Source of the DNA: Stenotrophomonas bentonitica
Lineage (GTDB): Bacteria; Pseudomonadota; Gammaproteobacteria; Xanthomonadales; Xanthomonadaceae
DNA: 64,000 nucleotides
Assembly (NCBI RefSeq): GCF_002887735.1
Contig: NZ_PKQP01000003.1
Location: 248,001-312,000 of the forward strand
Direction: 5' to 3'
The notes beneath the pieces were generated by a model. The model ran no database searches. It saw nothing but the letters and a program-made list of their open reading frames with translations, and was not told the DNA's origin. Shown piece by piece: positions 26,315 through 34,743 of this stretch; position 1 is the first letter of the stretch, and the number at the start of each line of letters is the position of its first letter. The translations under genes and the position numbers were made by a program.

Positions 26315-27472
26315 ATGGACGCTTCTCTGCTCCCTGATTTGCCCACGTGGCAGCGCCTCGGTGGCGCCTATACCGCCGAAGAAATCGCCCAGCAGCCCCG
26401 GCTGTGGGCCGCGCTGGCCGGCCTTCTGGTCGCAGCGCAGGCGCGCATCGATGACTTCCTCGGGGAAGCCCTGCGCGATCCCGGCCAGTTGGTGATCTTC
26501 ACCGGCGCCGGCAGCTCGGGGTTCATTGCCGAGATGGTGGCCGACCAGATCAATGCGCAGTGGCCTGCCGAGGTCCGCGCCGTGCATACCACCAGCCTGC
26601 TGACCCATCCGGCGCTGTACCTGCGCCGCGACCGCCCGACCCTGCTGGTCTCGTTCGGGCGCAGCGGCTCCAGCCCGGAAAGCGTAGCGGCGGTGGATCT
26701 GGTCCGCGACCAGGTCGACCGCGCACGCTTCGTGGATATCACCTGCAATGCCGAAGGCGAACTTGCCAAGCGTGGTCACGGCCGCAGCGATACGCTGTCG
26801 CTGCTGATGCCGGCGGCCAGCTGCGACCGCGCCTTCGCGATGACCAGCAGCCTGAGCTGCATGCTGCTGGCCGCGCTGAGTGCGTTCGACAGCGCCCCGT
26901 GGGCGCAGCGCCTGGAACGTCTGCACAGCCTGGCCAACCACGGCGAACGCGCACTGGATGCCTGGGATGCGGCGGTGGCCGCGCTGGCCCAGGCGCCATA
27001 CTCGCGCGTCATCTATCTCGGCAGTGGGCCACTGGAAGCGGTCGCCCGCGAGGCCGCGCTGAAGGTGCTCGAACTCACCGCCGGCCAGGTGCTGGCGCTG
27101 GCCAATACCCCGCTGGGGTTCCGCCATGGGCCCAAGTCCACCCTCAACGGTGAAACGCTGGTGGTGATGCTGCGCAGCGCACAGCCGCTGGCCCGCCGCT
27201 ACGAGCAGGACCTGTTGAACGAACTGCGCCGCGACGGCATCGCCGGGCGTGTGTTGTCGATCGGGCCGGATGACGCGGACCGCGCCGACGGCGACTTCGT
27301 CCTCGCCGCACCTGCACTGCCCGATCCGTGGCTGGCCCCGCTGTGGTTGCTGGTGCCGCAGTGCTATGCGCTGCAGCGTTCGGCCGCGCTCGGCATGACG
27401 CCCGACAATCCCTTCCCCGACGGCACGGTCAACCGTGTGGTGCAGGGCGTGACCATCCACCCCCACGGCTGA
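26315..27472 (+). CDS. agaS: Galactosamine-6-phosphate isomerase/deaminase, AgaS family (SIS domains)
   Basis: 385 residues with two SIS domains, the usual AgaS size. The first has FTGAGSSGFIAE and SFGRSGSSPES, which bind the phosphosugar; the second has YLGSGPLEAVAREAALKVLELT followed by GFRHGPKS, the conserved GlmS-like end. AgaS converts galactosamine-6-phosphate to tagatose-6-phosphate plus ammonia in the cytosol. I start at the ATG 26315 (AGGA upstream, normal family length), not the GTG at 26228, which would place the operator repeats inside the gene. It is first of a six-gene plus-strand operon. Confidence 0.85.
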   Translation: MDASLLPDLPTWQRLGGAYTAEEIAQQPRLWAALAGLLVAAQARIDDFLGEALRDPGQLVIFTGAGSSGFIAEMVADQINAQWPAEVRAVHTTSLLTHPALYLRRDRPTLLVSFGRSGSSPESVAAVDLVRDQVDRARFVDITCNAEGELAKRGHGRSDTLSLLMPAASCDRAFAMTSSLSCMLLAALSAFDSAPWAQRLERLHSLANHGERALDAWDAAVAALAQAPYSRVIYLGSGPLEAVAREAALKVLELTAGQVLALANTPLGFRHGPKSTLNGETLVVMLRSAQPLARRYEQDLLNELRRDGIAGRVLSIGPDDADRADGDFVLAAPALPDPWLAPLWLLVPQCYALQRSAALGMTPDNPFPDGTVNRVVQGVTIHPHG

Positions 27473-27478
27473 GCACGC

Positions 27479-28405
27479 ATGCAGACCTGGTACGGCATCG
27501 ACATCGGCGGCACCAAGATCGAGCTGGTCGCGTGCGACGCCGCGCTGGCGGTGCATCATCGCCAGCGCGTACCGACGCCGACCCGGGACTACGCTGCGTT
27601 CCTGCAGGCGATCGTCGATCTGGTCGATGCGGCGGATGCCGCGCTCGGCCAGCGCGGGGTCGCCGTCGGCCTTGGCCTGCCCGGCGTGCGTGATCGCGCC
27701 AGCGGCCGCCAGCTCAGTGCCAATGTGCCCAGCCTGACCGGTCACACAGTCGGGGCGGACCTGCAGGCTCGCCTGCAGCGCCCGCTGGAACTGGGCAACG
27801 ATCTGCAGTGTTTCGCCTTGTCCGAAGCGCATGACGGCACCGCCGCCGGGTATCCCAGCATGTTCGGGGTGATCCTCGGCACCGGTGCGGGCGGTGGCTT
27901 CTGCGTCGGTGGCCGGCTGATCGCCGGGCACAACGGCATCGCCGGCGAATGGGGCCACTGGAGCCTGCCCGCCACACTGCAGCAGCGCCACGATCTGCCG
28001 CTGCTGGACTGCGGCTGCGGCCTGCGCGGCTGCCTGGAGCGGTACGTGTCCGGCAGCGGCCTGGCGATGATCCATGCGCGGCGCGGTGGTACAGCGCTGG
28101 ATGCTGCCGAGGTGGTCGCACGCGCGCAGGCCGGCGATGCGATCGCGCAGCAGGCGCTGGACATCCACCGCGACCTGCTCGGCTACAGCTTCGCCAGCCT
28201 GATTCTCGCGCTCGATCCGCACGTGATCGTGCTCGGCGGTGGGCTGTCCAAGCTGGAGCAGCTGTATCGCGATCTGCCGGCCGCGATCGCGCCGTACCTG
28301 TTCACCGGCGTGCGCGTGCCGCCGATCCTGCCGCCCACCTTCGGCGATGCCGGCGGTGCGCGGGGCGCCGCCCTGCTCGCACGTCAGCACCATCCCTCCC
28401 CCTGA
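27479..28405 (+). CDS. agaK: ROK-family sugar kinase, probable N-acetylgalactosamine kinase
   Basis: 308 residues. ATP-binding GIDIGGTKIELV opens the ROK fold; NDLQCFALSEA holds the catalytic Asp region; GEWGHWSLP and the zinc cluster CGCGLRGCLERYVSG are diagnostic. The closest general type is NagK. Six bases separate it from agaS. The pathway needs an intracellular kinase because the uptake system here is an MFS porter rather than a PTS, so GalNAc is the likely substrate; GlcNAc is possible. Confidence 0.8.
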   Translation: MQTWYGIDIGGTKIELVACDAALAVHHRQRVPTPTRDYAAFLQAIVDLVDAADAALGQRGVAVGLGLPGVRDRASGRQLSANVPSLTGHTVGADLQARLQRPLELGNDLQCFALSEAHDGTAAGYPSMFGVILGTGAGGGFCVGGRLIAGHNGIAGEWGHWSLPATLQQRHDLPLLDCGCGLRGCLERYVSGSGLAMIHARRGGTALDAAEVVARAQAGDAIAQQALDIHRDLLGYSFASLILALDPHVIVLGGGLSKLEQLYRDLPAAIAPYLFTGVRVPPILPPTFGDAGGARGAALLARQHHPSP

Positions 28406-28428
28406 ACACCGCTGTTACTGGAGTTGCC

Positions 28429-29757
28429 ATGTCCGCCGTCCAATCGTTGATCGCCACCCATCGCCAGGGCGCCCCCGTCGGGCTGTACAGCGTCTGCTGC
28501 AGCAACGCGCAGGTGTTGCTGGCGGCGATGCAGGTGGCGCAGCGTTACGACACCCTGCTGCTGATCGAGGCAACCTCCAACCAGGTCGATCAGTTCGGCG
28601 GCTATACCGGTATGACCCCACCGCAGTACCGCGACTACGTGCTGCAGCTGGCGCGCGATGCGGGCTTCCCGGCCGAGCGGCTGGTGCTCGGCGGCGACCA
28701 CCTCGGTCCGAATGCCTGGCAGAAAGGCCCCACAGCGGCCGCAATGGCCAACGCCCGCGAGCTGATCGCCGCCTATGTGGCCGCCGGTTTCCACAAGATC
28801 CACCTGGACTGCAGCATGTCCTGCGCCGATGACCCCACGCCGTTGCCGGACGCCATCGTCGCGGCGCGCTCGGCCGAACTGGCGCGGATTGCCGAGCGCA
28901 CCGCTGCCGAGCACGGGCTGCCGCCGCCGGTCTACGTGATCGGCACCGAAGTGCCGATTCCCGGCGGTGAGGCCTCGCTGGCCGGTGGCCTGCAGGTGAC
29001 GACGCCGGCGGCCGCGGCCACCACCCTGGCCATCCACCGCGAAGCATTCTCCGCCCCGGACCTGCTGCCGGCCTGGGAGCGCGTGATCGCGATGGTGGTG
29101 CAGCCCGGCGTGGATTTCGACCACAGCAGCGTGCACTACTACGACCCTGCCGCCGCCGCGGACCTGTCGGCCTTCGTCGAACAGCAGCCGCGCATCGTGT
29201 TCGAAGCGCACTCCACCGATTACCAGACCGAAGCTGGCCTGCACGCGCTGGTCCGCGATCACTTCGCAATCCTGAAAGTCGGCCCGGCGGCAACCTATGC
29301 CTTCCGCGAAGCGGTGTTCGCGCTGGCGATGATCGAGCGCGAGCTGCTGCCGGCCACGCAGCACTCGCAGCTGATCGAGGTGCTGGACCGCTGCATGGTC
29401 GACAAACCCGGCAGCTGGCGCAGCTACTACCAGGGCGACGAACACGAACTGCGCCTGCTGCGCGCGTATTCGCTCAGCGACCGCAGCCGCTATTACTGGG
29501 GCGAGCCGGCGGTGCAGGCGGCGCTGGACACGCTGGTCGCCAATCTCACCGCGCACGCGCCGCCGCAGATGCTGCTCGGCCAGTTCATGCCCGAACAGCT
29601 CAAGGCGATCGAAGCCGACGAGCTGCAGCCCGAACCGCTGGCGCTGATCCAGCACAAGGTGGCGCTGCGCCTGGCCGAGTACGCCCGGGCCTGCAATCGC
29701 AACGTCTCGGGCGCGCATAACGAAACCCGGCAGGCCAAGGAGCTTTCGGAACGGTAA
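28429..29757 (+). CDS. agaZ: AgaZ/GatZ/KbaZ family protein (tagatose-6-phosphate step)
   Basis: 442 residues, slightly longer than E. coli KbaZ/GatZ (420-426). Family stretches include GLYSVCCSNAQVLLAAM, ILLGGDHLGPN-like VLGGDHLGPNAWQ, HLDCSMSCADD and FEAHSTDYQT. The biochemical role is debated: E. coli homologues stabilise class II tagatose-1,6-bisphosphate aldolase, while pathway reconstructions in other proteobacteria proposed a tagatose-6-phosphate kinase. No aldolase catalytic subunit (KbaY/AgaY) is in this window. GGAG precedes the ATG at 28429. The last codons overlap a possible AgaR box. Confidence 0.85.
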   Translation: MSAVQSLIATHRQGAPVGLYSVCCSNAQVLLAAMQVAQRYDTLLLIEATSNQVDQFGGYTGMTPPQYRDYVLQLARDAGFPAERLVLGGDHLGPNAWQKGPTAAAMANARELIAAYVAAGFHKIHLDCSMSCADDPTPLPDAIVAARSAELARIAERTAAEHGLPPPVYVIGTEVPIPGGEASLAGGLQVTTPAAAATTLAIHREAFSAPDLLPAWERVIAMVVQPGVDFDHSSVHYYDPAAAADLSAFVEQQPRIVFEAHSTDYQTEAGLHALVRDHFAILKVGPAATYAFREAVFALAMIERELLPATQHSQLIEVLDRCMVDKPGSWRSYYQGDEHELRLLRAYSLSDRSRYYWGEPAVQAALDTLVANLTAHAPPQMLLGQFMPEQLKAIEADELQPEPLALIQHKVALRLAEYARACNRNVSGAHNETRQAKELSER

Positions 29758-29781
29758 GCTTCGGCTTTCCCTTTCGAACGG
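29743..29781. promoter_or_regulatory. Candidate AgaR autoregulatory site
   Basis: Near-identical direct repeats CTTTCGGAACGG (29743-29754) and CTTTCGAACGG (29771-29781) flank the agaZ stop and end 10 bp before the agaR ATG, with a CTTTCC between them. The CTTTCG core is the same as in the divergent control region at 25982-26314. Confidence 0.4.
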
Positions 29782-29791
29782 AATCGCCCCC

Positions 29792-30568
29792 ATGCGAAAC
29801 ACCCGGCAGCGCCGCCAACAGATCCTCCAGACCCTGGTCGAGCACGGCAACGTGCAGGTCAGCGAGCTGGTGGAGCGCTTTGCGGTGTCGGCAGTGACGA
29901 TCCGCGCCGACCTGACCCACATCGAGTCGCAGGGGCTGGCCACGCGCACCCACGGGGGCGCCACGCTGGTGCGCACGCCGCCGCAGGAACAGGACATCCA
30001 CGAGAAGGATGCGCTGAACCTGCCGATGAAGGACCGCATCGGTATCGAGGCGGCCAAGCTGGTCAAAGCCGGCGACAACATCATCATCGATTCCGGCTCG
30101 ACCACGATGACCCTGGCGCGGCACCTGCGCGGGCATCGCGATGTCACGGTGATGACCAACGGGCTCAACATCGCCTGGGAGCTGGCCAATGCGCCCGGCG
30201 TGGAGCTGCTGCTCACCGGCGGGCTGCTGCGCAAGCAGTCGCTGTCGCTGCATGGCAGCCAGGCCGAAGCCAGCCTCAACACCTACAGCTTCGACACGTT
30301 GTTCCTCGGTGTGGACGGCCTGGACCTGCAGTTCGGCCTGACCACCCACCATGAGGCCGAAGCCAGCCTCAACCACCGCATGGTCGAGCGCGCGCGCCGC
30401 ATCGTGGTGCTGACCGATGCCTCCAAGTTCGGCCGGGTCAGCCTGCACCGCATCGCGCGGCTGGACCAGGTCCATACCATCATCACCGACGCCAGCATCG
30501 AGCCCGAGTACCTGGAAGGGCTGCAGCGGCTGGGCGTCGAAGTGATCATCGCCGAGTCCCCGCCTTGA
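29792..30568 (+). CDS. agaR: DeoR-family transcriptional repressor AgaR
   Basis: 258 residues, standard DeoR length. An N-terminal winged helix-turn-helix (RQQILQTLVEHGNVQVSEL, then FAVSAVTIRADLTHIE; note RADL where RRDL is usual) is followed by THGGATLV and a DeoRC effector domain with DSGSTTMTLARHL and FLGVDGLDLQFGL. Effectors of this family are phosphosugars, here probably GalNAc-6-P or GlcN/GalN-6-P. Its place inside the catabolic operon makes it the natural local regulator. Confidence 0.88.
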   Translation: MRNTRQRRQQILQTLVEHGNVQVSELVERFAVSAVTIRADLTHIESQGLATRTHGGATLVRTPPQEQDIHEKDALNLPMKDRIGIEAAKLVKAGDNIIIDSGSTTMTLARHLRGHRDVTVMTNGLNIAWELANAPGVELLLTGGLLRKQSLSLHGSQAEASLNTYSFDTLFLGVDGLDLQFGLTTHHEAEASLNHRMVERARRIVVLTDASKFGRVSLHRIARLDQVHTIITDASIEPEYLEGLQRLGVEVIIAESPP

Positions 30569-31680
30569 CCGAGTCCCGCTCCCTGCACGGCCGCCTGCTC
30601 ACCGACACCGGTTGGGTCCGCGGCGATCTCCATTTCGACCAGCGCATCACTGCCATCGACACCGCGCACGCCGACCCGCGCGACGATGCGGAGGTGCCGC
30701 TGATCCTGCCCGGCTTCATCGACCTGCATGTGCATGGCGGGGCCGGGGTGGACATCATGCAGGGCGGCACGACCGCGCAGACGGTGGCCCGCGCGCACGC
30801 CCGGCACGGCACCACCGCGCTGCTGGGCACCACCATGACCGCGCAGGAAGACGACATCACGCGGGCGCTTGAAGGCCTGTCCGCTGCGATCGCCACGCGC
30901 GAACCCGGCATGGCGCGCGTGCTCGGCGTCCACCTGGAAGGCCCCTTCATCAGCGCGCAGCGCCTCGGCGCGCAGCCACCATTGGTGGTCGAGGCCACCC
31001 TGGCCGACGTGCAGCGCCTGCACGCGATCGCCCCGATCAAGGTGCTGACCCTCGCCCCGGAAATCGGCCAGCACCTCGCGCTGATTCCTGCCCTGAGCGC
31101 GCTCGGTATCCGCGTGCAGCTCGGCCACAGCGCCGGCAGCTATGATGACGGCGTGGCCGCATTGAACGCCGGTGCGGCCGGCTTCACCCATCTGTTCAAT
31201 GGCATGACCGGTGTGGACCACTACCACCCGGGCATCGCCACCGCCGCACTCGCGCATGCGCAGTACGCCGAACTCATTCCCGATCTGCAGCACGTGCATC
31301 CCGGCGCGATCCACACCGCGCTGCGCGCGATTCCGCGCCTGTACTGCGTCACTGATGCGACCGCCGCTACCGGCATGCCCGATGGCGAATACGCGCTCGG
31401 CGTACAGCGCGTGCACAAGTGCCTGGGCTGCGTGCGGCTGTCGAGCGGCTCGCTGGCCGGCAGCGCACTGACCATGGACCAGGCGCTGCGCAACCTGGTC
31501 TCGCTCGGCCTGGACATCGCCGATGCCTCCCACCGGCTGTCGCGCTACCCGGCCGACTACCTTGGCATCGATGACCGCGGCCGTATCGCGACCGGTGCCT
31601 GGGCGGACCTGGTGGTGCTCGACCACGACCTGCGCGTGCGCGGCGTGGTGGTGGAAGGCGACGACATCGCGCTCGACTGA
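30565..31680 (+). CDS. agaA: N-acetylgalactosamine/glucosamine-6-phosphate deacetylase (NagA/AgaA)
   Basis: 371-residue amidohydrolase. Metal and catalytic motifs: LPGFIDLHVHGGAGVD, HLEGPFIS (Glu ligand), LGHSAG, THLFNGM and CVTDATAATG (catalytic Asp). It makes galactosamine-6-phosphate for AgaS. It starts with TTG at 30565, overlapping the agaR stop as TTGA; no ATG exists before the fold begins, so this rare start with coupled translation is forced. Substrate choice between GalNAc-6-P and GlcNAc-6-P rests on context. Confidence 0.87.
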   Translation: MTESRSLHGRLLTDTGWVRGDLHFDQRITAIDTAHADPRDDAEVPLILPGFIDLHVHGGAGVDIMQGGTTAQTVARAHARHGTTALLGTTMTAQEDDITRALEGLSAAIATREPGMARVLGVHLEGPFISAQRLGAQPPLVVEATLADVQRLHAIAPIKVLTLAPEIGQHLALIPALSALGIRVQLGHSAGSYDDGVAALNAGAAGFTHLFNGMTGVDHYHPGIATAALAHAQYAELIPDLQHVHPGAIHTALRAIPRLYCVTDATAATGMPDGEYALGVQRVHKCLGCVRLSSGSLAGSALTMDQALRNLVSLGLDIADASHRLSRYPADYLGIDDRGRIATGAWADLVVLDHDLRVRGVVVEGDDIALD

Positions 31681-31733
31681 GCGTGGACTCCCGCGCCGCC
31701 ATGGCGCACGCAGCAGCAGACAGGACCGGCACG

Positions 31734-33539
31734 ATGAACGACGTTTCCGCAGCCATGCCCGTGCACGCCGGCGCTTCCGCGCCACGCTGGCCGGTACGCT
31801 ATCTGTTGTTCATCGGTGGCATGGGCGGGCTGCTCTACGGCATCGACATCGGCATCATCGCCGGCGCCCTGCCCTATCTGGAGGCCACCGCCACCGCGAG
31901 CTGGCACCTGACCAGCCAGCAGCTGGGTTTCGTGGTCGCCGCGGTGCTGTTGGGCAGTGTGCTGTCCTCGCTGTTCGCCGGGATGGTCGCCGACCTGATC
32001 GGCCGCCGTGGCGCGATGCTGCTGGCCGGCGTGCTGTTCACCGCGAGCATTCCGGTGATGGCATTGTCCGATGGCTATGGCGCGCTGTTGATGGGGCGCC
32101 TGCTGCAGGGCATCAGTGGCGGCCTGATCGGTGTCGTCGTGCCGCTCTACCTGGCCGAAGTGCTCAGCCCGGAACGACGTGGGCGTGGCGCGGCGATGTT
32201 CCAGTTGCTGCTGACCATCGGCCTGGTGCTGGCGGCCGTGATCGGGCTGTACCACGCGCATGCAGTGGATGCGGCGACGGCCGCGGTGCGCCATCTGCCC
32301 GGTGCCGAGCAGCAGCGCCTGCTGTTCGACGTCAAGGATCACGCCTGGCGCACCATTTTCTGGAGCTGCCTGCTGCCTGGGCTGGTGTTCACCGGGGGCG
32401 TGCTGCTGATCAGTGAATCCCCCCGCTGGCTCGTGCGCCGTGGCCGCATCGACAAGGCGCGCCGTGCCCTGCAGCGTACCGTCGCCGCGGATGAGGTGGA
32501 GCCGACCCTGCAGCGCATGCAGGCGCCCGAAGAGATGCAGACCGGCCGCAACGGCAAGCGCGACCCGCTGCTCAGCCGCCGCTACGTGTGGCCGTTCGTG
32601 CTGGCCTGCCTGGTGCTGGCCTTCACCCAGGCCACCGGCATCAATTCGGTGCTGGCCTACGCGGTCAACATCCTCAACCAGGCCGGCCTGCCTGGCTCGG
32701 TGGCCAATGGCGCCGATGTGGCGATCAAGCTGCTCAATGCCGTGATGACGGTGGTCGCGCTGCTGCTGGTGGACCGCAAAGGCCGCAAGTTCCTGCTGAT
32801 GCTGGGCAGTGGCGGCATCACGCTGTCGCTGCTGGCTGCGGCGCTGCTGTTCGTGCAGAGCGAACGCGGGCGGCTGGATGTGCAGGCCGCGCTGCAGCAG
32901 CAGGTGAGCGGCACCACCTTGTCGCTGCCGCTGGACGCCGCGCAATGGCAGCGCCTGGACGGCAACGCCGGCACCGCGCCCCAGCAGCTGACCGTGTCCT
33001 ACGCCTACGGCGGCTTCAGCAACGTGCGCTCACTGCGCAGCGACAACCCGATTGACGCCACGCTGCAGATCCGCCGCGAAGATGCGGTCTCCGCCGACAG
33101 CGTGATCGGCCGCTTCTTCCGCACGCTGCATCTCAACCCGTTCCCGGACCCGGCGCAGGCCGCGAACGCGCCGCTGGTGATCGAACGTGCGGTGATCGGC
33201 CCGGTGCCCTCGCCCACCCACGGCTGGCTGGTCGCCGGCTGCATCCTGCTGTTCGTGGCGTTCTTCGCGGTGGGCCCGGGCGTGTGCGTGTGGCTCGCGC
33301 TGTCCGAGCTGATGCCCACCCGCATCCGCTCCAACGGCATGAGCATCGCGCTGTTGATCAACCAGTTCGTTTCCACCGTGATCGCCGCGATCTTCCTGCC
33401 CACGGTCGGCCACCACGGCTACGCCAGCATGTTCTTCTTCTGGGCCGGTTGTACGCTGCTGTACTTCCTCATCGCCGCATTCTGGCTGCCGGAGACCAAG
33501 GGCAAATCGCTGGAGCAGATCGAGGCGAATTTCCGCTGA
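31734..33539 (+). CDS. agaP: MFS sugar porter with a large periplasmic insertion (probable GalNAc permease)
   Basis: 601 residues, about 120-140 longer than normal sugar porters. Family motifs are intact: GLLYGIDIGIIAGAL in TM1, DLIGRRGAM, GRLLQGISGG, ESPRWLVRRG, QATGINSVLAYA, DRKGRK and the C-terminal PETKGKSLEQIE. The extra length is a hydrophilic segment at residues 378-496 between TM9 and TM10, predicted periplasmic, plus a longer TM5-6 loop (about 172-205). It is last of the aga operon, 53 bp after agaA, so it most likely carries GalNAc across the inner membrane. Confidence 0.82.
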   Translation: MNDVSAAMPVHAGASAPRWPVRYLLFIGGMGGLLYGIDIGIIAGALPYLEATATASWHLTSQQLGFVVAAVLLGSVLSSLFAGMVADLIGRRGAMLLAGVLFTASIPVMALSDGYGALLMGRLLQGISGGLIGVVVPLYLAEVLSPERRGRGAAMFQLLLTIGLVLAAVIGLYHAHAVDAATAAVRHLPGAEQQRLLFDVKDHAWRTIFWSCLLPGLVFTGGVLLISESPRWLVRRGRIDKARRALQRTVAADEVEPTLQRMQAPEEMQTGRNGKRDPLLSRRYVWPFVLACLVLAFTQATGINSVLAYAVNILNQAGLPGSVANGADVAIKLLNAVMTVVALLLVDRKGRKFLLMLGSGGITLSLLAAALLFVQSERGRLDVQAALQQQVSGTTLSLPLDAAQWQRLDGNAGTAPQQLTVSYAYGGFSNVRSLRSDNPIDATLQIRREDAVSADSVIGRFFRTLHLNPFPDPAQAANAPLVIERAVIGPVPSPTHGWLVAGCILLFVAFFAVGPGVCVWLALSELMPTRIRSNGMSIALLINQFVSTVIAAIFLPTVGHHGYASMFFFWAGCTLLYFLIAAFWLPETKGKSLEQIEANFR

Positions 33540-33563
33540 GCGCCTCCGCGGATCGCGAGGTGC

Positions 33564-34064
33564 TCAGGGCGCCTTGCCGGTGATCTCGGTATACAGCCGG
33601 TGGGCTTCCTCGTTGCTGTCCAGTCCGCTCACCTGCATGGACTGCGCGAAGGGGCCGGCGATGACGGCGACATTGAGGACCTGATCGCCAACGGTAAACG
33701 CCACACGCTTGGCGACGCGCGCTTCCGTCGCGGCGAGGATCCGCGGCGCCGCGGCATCCGTGAAGCGCAGGATCAGCGTCCCGTGTCCGGTGGTCCCGTC
33801 GCTGCCCACGGCCACCGAGGCGATGTCGGCCGTGGTGATGAAGGCCGGCTCGATCAGGGGCAGCACGTTGCCGTCGCGGTCCTTGAGCGTGGTGACGCCG
33901 GGGTGGCGGGCATCCTCGGCCACCTCACGCATCTGGATGCGTGCGTTCGCCAGCGGTGCGACGCCCGCCGGTGTCTCGATCGCCGCCGGCGCAGGAGGTG
34001 CCTGGGTGCAGGCGCTCAGTCCGGCACCCAGCATCATGGTGGCGATCAGCAGACAACTGCGCAT
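33564..34064 (-). CDS. Lipoprotein with a SecD P1-like periplasmic domain
   Basis: 166 residues. Lipoprotein signal MRSCLLIATMMLGAGLSAC with the lipid-modified Cys19, then a Pro/Ala linker, then a domain whose succession FITTADIASVAV, LILRFTDAAAPRI, RVAFTVGDQVLNVAVI, MQVSGLDSNEEAHRL matches the order of the P1 head of SecD. It lacks all SecD membrane segments, so it is a free-standing relative. GGAG lies 8 bases before the ATG at 34064. Function unknown. Confidence 0.65.
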   Translation of the reverse strand: MRSCLLIATMMLGAGLSACTQAPPAPAAIETPAGVAPLANARIQMREVAEDARHPGVTTLKDRDGNVLPLIEPAFITTADIASVAVGSDGTTGHGTLILRFTDAAAPRILAATEARVAKRVAFTVGDQVLNVAVIAGPFAQSMQVSGLDSNEEAHRLYTEITGKAP

Positions 34065-34111
34065 GCCTGTTTCTCCTTGTGTGGGGACACGAGTATCGCC
34101 GCTGCGCGTGC

Positions 34112-34672
34112 TCAGCGCAGGCGGCGGATGCGCCAGGCCACCACGATCTGCAGTACGCCATAGAGCAGGCTGCCGATCCCTATCCACAGCGTGGTGACGG
34201 CAATGCCCGCCATCGGGTTGGCCACCATCATCGCGCCGAGCACGATGGCCAGCACGCCGCTGAGGATCAGCAGCCACTCGCCCTGGATTTCCTTGCGCAC
34301 CCGGACCGCGAACACGATGCGGTAGATGCCGGCGACGATCAGCCAGGCCGCCAGCAGCAGGATCAGCACGCTGGCCGTGGCCAGTGGGTTGAGCACAGCC
34401 AACGCGCCGAACACCAGCGAAGCCAGCGCATAGACCAGCAGCCAGCCACGCGGCACGCCACTGCGGCCGAACAGCGCGAACAGACTGATCAGGCCTTCCA
34501 CGAGGGCCATCACGCCAATCGCCCAGGCCAGCGCGGTGGCGGCCGACAGGGGCCGCGTGATCGCGATCAGCCCGAAGACCACGGCAACTACGCCGTACAG
34601 CATCAGCACCCACCAGCTGCGGCCGATGGCAGTGAGAAGAGGTGAGGTGCGCGAATCCGGCGGCAGGTTCAT
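34112..34672 (-). CDS. HdeD family (DUF308) membrane protein
   Basis: 186 residues with six predicted TM segments and the internal two-fold repeat of DUF308 (ALAWAIGVMALVEGLISLFALF and its later counterparts). E. coli HdeD contributes to acid resistance at high cell density; general function is unknown. 47 bp separate it from the downstream lipoprotein gene, so the two may share a transcript. Confidence 0.8.
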   Translation of the reverse strand: MNLPPDSRTSPLLTAIGRSWWVLMLYGVVAVVFGLIAITRPLSAATALAWAIGVMALVEGLISLFALFGRSGVPRGWLLVYALASLVFGALAVLNPLATASVLILLLAAWLIVAGIYRIVFAVRVRKEIQGEWLLILSGVLAIVLGAMMVANPMAGIAVTTLWIGIGSLLYGVLQIVVAWRIRRLR

Positions 34673-34743
34673 GTGACGTCCTTGCGGGGATGATGACGGG
34701 CCGATGGTACGACCTCGCGCCGTGCAGGGCGCGGCAACGGGGC

